Shown here: in pieces, positions 16,401-21,833 of the stretch | Numbering within the stretch: position 1 is the stretch's first letter | Layout of the letters: every line of letters begins with the position of its first letter | From: a virus | Length of the DNA: 22,415 nt | Virus record (IMG/VR): IMGVR_UViG_3300021437_000088 | Coordinates: 1-22,415 of that record | Reading direction: 5' to 3' (one strand) | Position numbers and translations under genes: made by a program | Notes under the pieces: generated by a model | Told to the model about the DNA's origin: nothing | The model's input: the letters and a program-made list of their open reading frames with translations, nothing else | Database searches by the model: none

Positions 16401-17800
16401 AAGAACGGTTTATTGAACTATGTATCGGAGAAACATACTTAAATACTGCTGATTCATCTGAAAGTTATTATGATAGATTGAATGAGGGTACAATAATTGA
16501 TCCTAATAATGAAAATAATACAATTCCTACTTTTACTACCCAGAATAATAATAATGAGTACGTCAATTTGTTATCTGGTTCAAATATAGCCTTTAGCAAC
16601 TATGCTTTAGTCGAAATTATTAGTGAAAAACTTAATCTTTCAACTTTTGAAATCAAAATAAAAGGCGATGTAGGATTAACATTTTATGCAAAAAATAACA
16701 ATGATTCTTCGACTTACAGTACAGATGAGCAAGACAAAGCTTTAGTTTTTCAGGTTTCAAAAACTGTATTTGATAGTTTTGCAGATTCGGTAGGAACGCT
16801 TTTTACGAGTGCAGGCGTAAAGTCGGGTACTGTACAGTTTGCTTACAAGGGCAAATTGAAATCTTATAGTATGGGAAAAGGTTGGTTTTTATGCTTTACG
16901 GCTATCTCGGCGGTTGGACAAGGCGATAGAGTAGTGAATACTACAAGTATCACAAGGGTTTCTAATTCAACAACTGTTACAACCATTAATCAGAAATCAC
17001 CTTATAGATACAGTTATCCTTTTTTCGCTAATATGAATCAACCCAAAGGAGCTTGGAATATCCTAACGGCTGTTTATAATGCAGGTGAATATACGATAAC
17101 ATTAAGTACGGATTTTGCTAAGTATTTTCAGTTCGACAAGTTTAAATTACTAATTTCAAAAACAGGAAACTTTAATATTTCTTCTGTAATAACAACAAGT
17201 ACTGGTGGAATAATTAAGCCAGAAACAGTTGTAGAAATTGAACAAAAATTGGGAGGTTTAGAGCTAAATGCAATAAGAGGTTTTGATAGCAATTGGACCA
17301 CAACAGGCGGATGGACAGCTAATAATAATAACCTTGTTTCGATGCCTTCTACTGTAAGGGATTATCCACCGTATTTGTCTAATATTAATCATGTAGAATT
17401 AGGCTTAGATTCAGATGGTTTTAGTCAAAAAATATCGAAATCATTCACTTTTACAGAAAGTAGAGGGTTTAGAAAGCTGAGTATAAGGGTTGTAGCGAGA
17501 GTATTTCCCCTAATTTATAATCCTTCACAATCAGGTGCTTACTTTACAAATACGCCTGTTATTACAAAAACGAGCTTTGATTTAGGCGTTTTATGTGCAG
17601 GGTTAAGAAAGTCAGGTTCTTCAAATCCTGTAACTATAATGAGGAAAATGGTTGATATAGGTTGGCAAGAACTTGTTTTTGAAACTACTATACCGCCTTT
17701 TGAAACTGGTCTAATTTTAGACTTATGGCGTGATTGTGAGTTAGATAAAAACTTAGGAAATGCGATGCAAATTTTTGATGTAAGCTTGCAAATATTATAA
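13406..17800 (+). CDS. receptor-binding tail fibre/tailspike with SGNH-like domain
   Basis: A 1464-residue host-recognition protein. Residues 1-150 resemble a baseplate-attachment beta domain. Residues about 157-215 form a trimeric coiled coil with a heptad-spaced run (SEQHALT twice, then SEQNALD). A small beta domain YLGTYNVATNTPTL...GSYYVVTVGG follows. Three related beta modules come next: about 305-418, 462-592 and 643-756, the first and third nearly identical. Residues about 785-975 look like an SGNH/GDSL hydrolase fold: EGCS (Ser797), NRGVAG (824-829), FLGNNGNE (859-866) and GSHPG (His948). The Asp expected three residues before that His is Val945. The rest (980-1464) is beta-rich, with a likely carbohydrate-binding sandwich at the C-terminus. 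I infer binding, and possibly trimming, of surface polysaccharide. Confidence 0.82.
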   Translation: MAKSLYTVSEPIDIVTLYEQSFNLSVLFKDGTQRKNISGASFKFEVLDYYAKETFLSITSDSVDDTKKITLESTLGDAVLDLIKIKADFIGTSNKAPEPLNYTYRLSYIVDGVDFFALNGKFIVLESMNSYYEDGLVNNSSVVVSFTETTVTVEIGDASEQVELARALKNQTEAFKNQASTSAANALVSEQHALTSEQHALTSEQNALDSANLASQKADLIPQYLGTYNVATNTPTLNQTPTNGLPNGSYYVVTVGGNIGFAGNNFTSGTTFNIGDKLSIKGNRYDRIPFEIADNSIIPEKLQFIGKSKNLANPSTFTDNFFLENDNTAIANSSYGYTDYIPVTAGLAYSGSDGVNGMRKTCYYNASKQLVAGGSTNAITTFTVPSGVAFVRVTYYTIRKTSFQFEQASTPTSFVQYNYLLNVVKIDAKDVIESSLKRMISDADYQSFINKVNKSDIGYIEGKNKYDGGYVVDSLVINTTGAFTFASGFVRTTSQAVLPNQQYTLSGINYITFNSIAIRFEDSNNNLISYISNAQGGVTGYPVTFTTPSNCAYVVFTIRHSSNSGVAISTVISTIQLEKGAIVTSYVPYTSAIYILSILGVQLPVLGVAGKKGDITLYASDIVGLQTALDTKLNIADITIENVGKSKNLANPSTFTDNFFLENDNTAIAYSSYGYTDYIPVTAGLAYSGSDGVNGMRKTCYYNASKQLVAGGSTNAITTFTVPSGVAFVRVTYYTIRKTSFQFEQASTPTSFVQYNAGIDTITKILGYALAGSNSNTTSIDTITFELSDKIQFEGCSYLESLYSLKGKSYIQKLASMTDWNIGNRGVAGSRMIDIVDRLRANTSVFGIIPKSFKPTYIFLGNNGNEYFPSNGETLDLYLEQFKIAIEQVQALGAKSILGTDYHTNTNVWLESNLQEFAKRRKIPYIGIGTYGSKMMSNGYLNFWVGSHPGLRVNSFISNELNYFISQLPRPRKGLKIYRNRNTISAISELNYDTIEQRQERFIELCIGETYLNTADSSESYYDRLNEGTIIDPNNENNTIPTFTTQNNNNEYVNLLSGSNIAFSNYALVEIISEKLNLSTFEIKIKGDVGLTFYAKNNNDSSTYSTDEQDKALVFQVSKTVFDSFADSVGTLFTSAGVKSGTVQFAYKGKLKSYSMGKGWFLCFTAISAVGQGDRVVNTTSITRVSNSTTVTTINQKSPYRYSYPFFANMNQPKGAWNILTAVYNAGEYTITLSTDFAKYFQFDKFKLLISKTGNFNISSVITTSTGGIIKPETVVEIEQKLGGLELNAIRGFDSNWTTTGGWTANNNNLVSMPSTVRDYPPYLSNINHVELGLDSDGFSQKISKSFTFTESRGFRKLSIRVVARVFPLIYNPSQSGAYFTNTPVITKTSFDLGVLCAGLRKSGSSNPVTIMRKMVDIGWQELVFETTIPPFETGLILDLWRDCELDKNLGNAMQIFDVSLQIL
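14319..14659 (+). repeat. 341-bp direct repeat, copy 1, inside the fibre gene
   Basis: It matches 15333-15673 at 334 of 341 positions. All seven differences lie between 14389 and 14419; the 70 bp before and the 240 bp after are identical. Six codons are affected and only one changes the residue (Asn to Tyr). Confidence 0.95.
15333..15673 (+). repeat. 341-bp direct repeat, copy 2, inside the fibre gene
   Basis: Second copy of the repeat at 14319-14659. The offset is exactly 1014 bp, or 338 codons, so both copies are read in the same frame and a crossover between them would keep the fibre gene open. Confidence 0.95.
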
Positions 17801-17803
17801 TTA

Positions 17804-18439
17804 ATGAAAAAAACACTAATCTTTTTGCTGTTATCATTCAACCTTTATGCTGCCAATTTTGACAAGGCATTTGAGGTAACAATGATGAATGAAGGAGGTG
17901 AACAGTTCACTTCCTTCAAATACGATAATGATGGAGGTGGTACAAAGTATGGGGTTTCGTTGAACCAGTACCGTGCTATTGCTGCCAAAAATCTGAAAGA
18001 ATATGATAATGATTTAGATGGTAGTATTACGAAAAACGACCTTCGACTACTGACGATGGGTGGAGCTAAGAACATTTATAAGAAATACTATTGGGATAAG
18101 GTTGGAGGGGATAAAATAAAGTCTCAATTGGTAGCAGAAGTGATGTATGACTATCTGGTTAACGGGGGGTTTTCATTGAAGAAAGTACAACGATTAGTAG
18201 GCGTACAGCAGAAAGGAAAGATTGACTTAGCGACAATTAAGGCTATTAATCAGCAACCTTGTGAAGTGAGCCGAGTAGTATTACAAGACCGTGGGCGGTG
18301 GTTATTTTCAGTAATGAAGCGAACACGGCCATCTACTTATGCCAACTGTAAAAACGGATGGAAAAATAGAGTTAACAGATTCGTAAAACAATACAAAACA
18401 AAATGCAAAGATGAAAAATTTAATTATTTTACTGTTTAG
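17804..18439 (+). CDS. exported GH108 lysozyme (endolysin) with EF-hand-like loop
   Basis: A 211-residue endolysin. Residues 1-16 are a Sec-type signal peptide (KK, then a Leu/Ile/Phe core, ending LYA). The glycoside hydrolase 108 core has the motif MMNEGGEQFTS with catalytic Glu30, followed by NDGGGTKYGVSL (about 42-53). Residues 68-79 read DNDLDGSITKND, an EF-hand-type calcium loop with Asp68, Asp70, Asp72, Ser74, Thr76 and Asp79. The C-terminal half (about 105-180) matches PG_binding_3: VMYDYLVNGGFSLKKVQRLV and GKIDLATIKAI. The enzyme should hydrolyse peptidoglycan glycan strands in the periplasm and, being exported, may not need a large-pore holin. The gene begins four bases after the fibre stop and overlaps the lipoprotein gene. 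Confidence 0.9.
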   Translation: MKKTLIFLLLSFNLYAANFDKAFEVTMMNEGGEQFTSFKYDNDGGGTKYGVSLNQYRAIAAKNLKEYDNDLDGSITKNDLRLLTMGGAKNIYKKYYWDKVGGDKIKSQLVAEVMYDYLVNGGFSLKKVQRLVGVQQKGKIDLATIKAINQQPCEVSRVVLQDRGRWLFSVMKRTRPSTYANCKNGWKNRVNRFVKQYKTKCKDEKFNYFTV

Positions 18440-18812
18440 CCTTCTTATTTTATTCGGGTGTAAAAAGGAAGAAAATCTTAATATGAAATCCCAAGTTTCG
18501 ACCGTCAATCCTAAAATTGATACTATTTTGGGTTTAGATTTGAAATATGTACACCAGAAACAGAATGGGGTTTTTGATACCAGTTCTACAAGCCTAAAGG
18601 CAGCACTTTCTGAGCAACAAATGTTTGCAGAACAGATTAGTGAACGAACATATCAGGCAAGTTTAGTGCAAGATAGGATTAATGAAAAACTAAAGCGATT
18701 GCAAGAAATAGAAGTAGGCATTGATAGTGCGATAGAAAAGACTAATAAGCTGAATTATTTAATCTCGCAAAAGGTACAGAAAAAACATGAAATCTATGCA
18801 AAACTGGAATAA
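18411..18812 (+). CDS. lysis-cassette lipoprotein with coiled coil
   Basis: A 133-residue predicted lipoprotein. MKNLIILLFSLLILFGC is a type II signal peptide with lipobox ILFGC (Cys17). The mature start Cys-Lys-Lys-Glu-Glu fits the X-K-(D/E)2 lipoprotein export signal described in Bacteroidota, which would send it to the cell surface. The rest is mostly helical, with a likely coiled coil over 75-130 (QISERTYQASLVQDRINEKL onwards). It overlaps the endolysin by 29 bp and the next gene by 26 bp. Location in the lysis block suggests an outer-membrane spanin component; a surface lipoprotein that blocks superinfection is the alternative. No clear homologue is recognised. Confidence 0.7.
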   Translation: MKNLIILLFSLLILFGCKKEENLNMKSQVSTVNPKIDTILGLDLKYVHQKQNGVFDTSSTSLKAALSEQQMFAEQISERTYQASLVQDRINEKLKRLQEIEVGIDSAIEKTNKLNYLISQKVQKKHEIYAKLE

Positions 18813-19068
18813 GTGGAAGCTGGCAACTATGATACTTTTTATCTTATTAATTGCAGAGTCTTGGTACTTAGTTTATAAGAGCAAAAGTAAAGAAGTTTCA
18901 GTAAATCAGTCACTTGTAAATAGAATCATAAGCGATTCACTCAAATTTGAAAGAATAGAACATGAAAAAGATAGCATTGTTTTTGCTGATTCTGTGTATT
19001 TTCACAAGCTTGGGACTATGCCAAAAGCCAGTCTTGAAAGTGAATTTCATAAAGCCTTTTCAAGATAG
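18787..19068 (+). CDS. small single-span membrane protein (spanin or holin candidate)
   Basis: A 93-residue protein with one hydrophobic segment at about 12-30 (KLATMILFILLIAESWYLVY). It is preceded by a Lys/Trp-rich N-terminus and followed by a basic KSKSKE stretch. The remaining 60 residues are polar with a helix-forming tendency. The ATG at 18787 overlaps the end of the lipoprotein gene; an ATG at 18796 is possible. Its final 107 bp overlap the start of the next gene in a different frame, a nested arrangement reminiscent of Rz/Rz1 spanin pairs. Inner-membrane spanin or pinholin are both possible; the sequence does not decide. Confidence 0.6.
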   Translation: MKSMQNWNKWKLATMILFILLIAESWYLVYKSKSKEVSVNQSLVNRIISDSLKFERIEHEKDSIVFADSVYFHKLGTMPKASLESEFHKAFSR

Positions 19069-19363
19069 TATCAAAATATCACTTCTTGAAGCTGAAAATG
19101 CTTTGATAGTGAAAAGGAATTATGAGTCTTGTAGTTTTCTGAGAATTAAGGATGCTGAAACAATTGAGATACTCAGGACGCAAAACAAAGAAATCCTTGA
19201 TAGTTTGCAGACTGAGAAAATCAGGAATATTGAGCTTACAAATAAGCTGAAAGATAAGGATTTTTTACTGAAGGAATCGGAAGCAAAAATGAAAAGGAAA
19301 AGAGGTGAAAACTGGATTTGGCGTTTGGGTTTCGCTGCTAAAATATTGATTAGTTTGCTTTGA
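18962..19363 (+). CDS. secreted coiled-coil protein of the lysis cassette
   Basis: A 133-residue protein with an N-terminal hydrophobic signal sequence, MKKIALFLLILCIFTSLGLC. The Cys20 could be a lipobox only if Leu is accepted at -1 (LGLC), so lipid attachment is uncertain. Residues about 40-112 form a charged coiled coil (DAETIEILRTQNKEILDSLQ). The C-terminal WIWRLGFAAKILISLL is amphipathic and could insert into a membrane. The gene is nested over the 3' end of the previous one and is the last of the late operon, 31 bp before the terminator. The geometry (anchor, periplasmic coil, membrane-active tip) suits a spanin-like envelope-disrupting role. Confidence 0.6.
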   Translation: MKKIALFLLILCIFTSLGLCQKPVLKVNFIKPFQDSIKISLLEAENALIVKRNYESCSFLRIKDAETIEILRTQNKEILDSLQTEKIRNIELTNKLKDKDFLLKESEAKMKRKRGENWIWRLGFAAKILISLL

Positions 19364-19394
19364 TTGTTTATTGGAATAATGGTTGTGATAGTTA

Positions 19395-19426
19395 ACCGCC
19401 AGGAGGATTCTTCTGGCGGTTTTTTT
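19395..19426 (+). terminator. intrinsic terminator of the late operon
   Basis: An 11-bp stem (19395-19405 with 19410-19420, one G-T wobble) closes on a GATT tetraloop and runs directly into seven T (19420-19426). It lies 31 bp after the last lysis gene. The reverse strand lacks a T tract, so it should act only on plus-strand transcription. Confidence 0.93.
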
Positions 19427-19427
19427 G

Positions 19428-19841
19428 TTAATTCAACTCATTAGAACAAATTACGAAAATCTTGTCTAAGTGTCTGAGGCGTTCGGCTACGTCGAGAGTA
19501 GATTCGTTTTTCTTTTTGCCTATTGCTCGAAGGCTGATGCCATAACGGTAATACAGCCTATCGTAAATCACGTGCCAGACGTTTCGCTGGTCGGCATTTT
19601 TGGCGTTGCAGTACTGGTTTATGATTCTTCGTATTTTCATTCTGGTAGTTTCTTCTGGCAATACTTCGGTGCTACGTTCTGCTACAAGTAGAGCTTCGGT
19701 TGCTTTGTTTCGGATTTCTTCGATGTCTCGTAAGCGACTGTCCATTTCATTTTGCTTGCGTTCTATATCTACAAGCATTTGGGCGTAGTTGCAAATAATA
19801 AATATTAGTATTTCTACAAACGTGGTCTGAAAAATTAACAT
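19428..19841 (-). CDS. ORF6C-like antirepressor C-terminal domain protein
   Basis: A 137-residue frame whose C-terminal 80 residues resemble the phage ORF6C domain: TRMKIRRIINQYCN followed by RNVWHVIYDRLYYRYGISL. Before it is a coiled-coil linker (MLVDIERKQNEMDSRLRDIE). ORF6C usually follows an N-terminal Bro-N, KilA-N or Rha DNA-binding domain, which is missing here. The start is uncertain: the ATG at 19841 adds a hydrophobic lead that looks non-native, and an ATG at 19781 would begin exactly at the linker. It partly overlaps the ORF at 19747-19944. It may be the remnant of a longer antirepressor. The stop lies just past the late-operon terminator. Confidence 0.6.
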   Translation of the reverse strand: MLIFQTTFVEILIFIICNYAQMLVDIERKQNEMDSRLRDIEEIRNKATEALLVAERSTEVLPEETTRMKIRRIINQYCNAKNADQRNVWHVIYDRLYYRYGISLRAIGKKKNESTLDVAERLRHLDKIFVICSNELN

Positions 19842-19944
19842 GAAATACTACTTTTTCATTTATAGTATTATCTAAGTTCCTATTTTTCATGATTCTTTGC
19901 CCATAATACTGAGCAAAGAAGGCTAATTGTGTTTTGGCTGTCAT
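19747..19944 (-). CDS. short prophage protein, possibly truncated
   Basis: A 65-residue ORF that starts three bases after the stop of the 218-residue gene, so operon spacing favours its ATG. It begins MTAKTQLAFFAQYYGQRIM and later has IYYLQLRPNA. This resembles the N-terminal part of small Bacteroidota prophage proteins with an 'FFAQYWGQ' opening and an 'L-x-L-(R/K)-P-L-S' segment. The remaining residues (CRYRTQAK) do not continue that pattern, and the ORF6C frame lies one base over beneath it. I think it is either a truncated small protein or the 5' part of a frameshifted gene. Confidence 0.45.
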   Translation of the reverse strand: MTAKTQLAFFAQYYGQRIMKNRNLDNTINEKVVFHVNFSDHVCRNTNIYYLQLRPNACRYRTQAK

Positions 19945-19947
19945 ATG

Positions 19948-20604
19948 CTAAAAAGGTTTTTCAGTTGAGAAATATTTGAACCATGTTTCCTCTCTTAATT
20001 TAAAATTAAAAATATCGTGGTCTTGTATTTTAGTTAGTTCACCATAAAAACAGCTCTTTCTTTTAATATCATTTTCTGTTCTCCAAAACCAACCAATATC
20101 GCCAACTTTAGGTAAAGGCTTTGGTCTTTCTTGTGACCAACCGCCAGTAATAAAGTTATATTCGGTGAATGATAAAGGAACTTTTGTTTCATTAATTTCA
20201 AAATGAAATAATTTTTCGCTATCAAATTTAACTGAAATTGGATGAGTTTTTGTTAAATCAATATTAGTAACTGTTCCCCATCCTTCAAAGTATTGATAAA
20301 CTCTATCCCCTACATGAAATAAAGATTCTTCTTTTTGTTCTGGTTGTAATATTTTGATTTCCCCTGCTAATTCAATAGGGAAATGAAATTCTGGGTATGA
20401 ACCAAATCCAAAAGTTGCACCACAAGTTTTTTTGCCATTTTTTAAAAATCCTAATACTAAATCAGAGCCAATAAAAAACATAATTATAGTATCAAATTGT
20501 GGGTAATTTATAAGGTCTAATTTGCTATTTTTAGTATTACCAGAATATTTATTAATTGATTGTTCTGAAAATGCAAAAATTCTATATGTATTTTTATTTT
20601 CCAT
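19948..20604 (-). CDS. Bacteroidota prophage protein of unknown function
   Basis: A 218-residue protein in two parts. Residues 1-90 are an unrecognised domain. From about 98 on, the pattern VGDRVYQYFEGWGTV...PISVKFDSEK...LSFTEYNFITGGWSQERPKPLPKVGDIGWFW matches a small domain I know from many Bacteroidota prophage proteins, which begins 'GDxVYxxxxGWGTV' and carries 'LSFTEY...GFSQERPE.LPKxGxxVW'. Its function has not been established to my knowledge; the beta-barrel look (SH3-like GWGTV and VWF strands) hints at nucleic-acid or protein binding. It is packed between neighbours with gaps of three to four bases. Confidence 0.7.
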   Translation of the reverse strand: MENKNTYRIFAFSEQSINKYSGNTKNSKLDLINYPQFDTIIMFFIGSDLVLGFLKNGKKTCGATFGFGSYPEFHFPIELAGEIKILQPEQKEESLFHVGDRVYQYFEGWGTVTNIDLTKTHPISVKFDSEKLFHFEINETKVPLSFTEYNFITGGWSQERPKPLPKVGDIGWFWRTENDIKRKSCFYGELTKIQDHDIFNFKLREETWFKYFSTEKPF

Positions 20605-20608
20605 GTCT

Positions 20609-20998
20609 TTACAAGTTTACAAGTTTAAGCCCTATTTCAAGAGCCTGATTAATTTCAAAAAAACACTCATCATTTTGATACACTAAATGACCTTCTTGAT
20701 TAAGCACGGACCATAAGCCATTATGTCCCATGGTTACGTCTATTTTGTGATTATTCTTTAGCCAAATAATTAGTTGGAGGTGAGTTGGGCAAGAGTAAAA
20801 ACCATTCAAATAAATATTACTCTTGTCCTTAAAGTCAAAAAGTGTTTCAAATCCACCTCTGATAAACTTTTCAATAAAATTAGGCGAATGACCAGTTTTC
20901 TTTGATACTAAGCACGCACACCACTCTGAAAATTGTTTTTCATAAGCCAGTTTCGCCAGATCAAATGGTACAAATATGTTGATTAATTCTTGTCTCAT
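20609..20998 (-). CDS. small prophage protein of unknown function
   Basis: A 129-residue protein. The segment IFVPFDLAKLAYEKQFSEWCA (8-28) followed by CPTHLQLIIWLKNNHKIDV (70-88) and a C-terminal EINQALEIGLKLV helix fits the recurring Bacteroidota phage pattern 'ipfe.A..L.e.GF.e.c ... PTy.q.fdWlRekh...e....eA...cL.kLi'. No function is known for that pattern. The ATG overlaps the preceding stop as ATGA, so translation is coupled to the upstream gene. Confidence 0.7.
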   Translation of the reverse strand: MRQELINIFVPFDLAKLAYEKQFSEWCACLVSKKTGHSPNFIEKFIRGGFETLFDFKDKSNIYLNGFYSCPTHLQLIIWLKNNHKIDVTMGHNGLWSVLNQEGHLVYQNDECFFEINQALEIGLKLVNL

Positions 20999-21213
20999 AG
21001 CTTCTCTTTTTTAAATAATCCGATGTTTTCTAACTCCTTAATTGTGCTAAAATAGGTAGTTGATTCTTCTGGTTTTCCGTCTTCGAGTGCTGAGATAAGA
21101 TAGCCTAACTTCTTAGCGTCTGTTTCGTCTAATGCCTTAATGATGGCTATTTTGGCGTTTTGTGCAGTTACTTTTGTTTGTAGTTTTGCACTTTTGATGT
21201 GGTATTCTGGCAT
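20995..21213 (-). CDS. 72-residue hypothetical protein
   Basis: Begins MPEYHIKSAKLQTKVTAQ one base after the stop of the upstream gene. An upstream GTG (21237) extends the frame by eight residues but overlaps the neighbour, so the ATG is preferred. The sequence is helical and charged, with KALDETDAKKLGYLISALED at 25-45. No family is recognised. It ends in an ATGA overlap with the next gene. Confidence 0.6.
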   Translation of the reverse strand: MPEYHIKSAKLQTKVTAQNAKIAIIKALDETDAKKLGYLISALEDGKPEESTTYFSTIKELENIGLFKKEKL

Positions 21214-21214
21214 A

Positions 21215-21616
21215 TTAGTCAAGGATAAAATCAGCACTGAGTAAGTTATATTTTTTCATTAATTCACAGCGTTCTTTCAGGTAATTATCAATAGTTTCCT
21301 TGGGCATATCTGCCAGTTGGTAATTGACGTGTATTTCTGCCGTAATCACTCCGCAAAGCTTGTTGATAAGGTTCATTGAAGTGTCAGTTTCTTCGGGCGT
21401 GGCTTTTTGATAGTATAGCCTGAAAACGTCCTCAATCATCTTCTCGAAGTTTTTAGCTGCTTGCTTGAGTTTATGAGTGAAAATATAATTATCATAAAAT
21501 TTCATCTTCTCAAACTCAAATGAAATCACTTGTAAACATCCTAATATCGTAGTAGCTTGGTCTTCCTGACCTTTGATGACTACTTTTTTAGGCTCAATTT
21601 TTAGTTTCTTTTTCAT
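21215..21616 (-). CDS. 133-residue hypothetical helical protein
   Basis: The ATG at 21616 forms an ATGA overlap with the stop of the upstream gene and is chosen over an upstream TTG (21652). After a Lys-rich N-terminus (MKKKLKIEPKKVVIKG) come long helices, including LKQAAKNFEKMIEDVFRLYY and KETIDNYLKERCELMKKYNLL. No enzyme or DNA-binding motif is seen. A helical regulatory or structural role is possible; nothing decides it. No gene is recognised. Confidence 0.6.
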   Translation of the reverse strand: MKKKLKIEPKKVVIKGQEDQATTILGCLQVISFEFEKMKFYDNYIFTHKLKQAAKNFEKMIEDVFRLYYQKATPEETDTSMNLINKLCGVITAEIHVNYQLADMPKETIDNYLKERCELMKKYNLLSADFILD

Positions 21617-21828
21617 AGCTTTGAATAAAGTTCCCTTTGTTTTTTCTCCCAAAATTCACGTCCTTGGGTGCTTAAATCCCATCTGAAAGATGATGAAAGC
21701 ACGTGTACTGCCTTTTCGTAGGTTTCTTGATTGAGATATTCTTCTTGTTTTTGTCGAAGGATTTCTTGTACTGCAAGATAGCCAACTTCTTGCCCTAATG
21801 CCTTAATGAGTATTTGTTTCCGTGTCAT
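21613..21828 (-). CDS. 71-residue prophage protein
   Basis: A small protein with the C-terminal signature SSSFRWDLSTQGREFWEKKQREL. This resembles the 'S.aF.W..T.qG.dFW..i...' motif I know from Bacteroidota phage small proteins. The N-terminal half is helical with repeated Gln and Glu. The ATG at 21828 lies five bases after the stop of the leucine-rich-repeat gene, and its stop overlaps the next start. The function is unknown. Confidence 0.6.
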   Translation of the reverse strand: MTRKQILIKALGQEVGYLAVQEILRQKQEEYLNQETYEKAVHVLSSSFRWDLSTQGREFWEKKQRELYSKL

Positions 21829-21833
21829 ATAGT

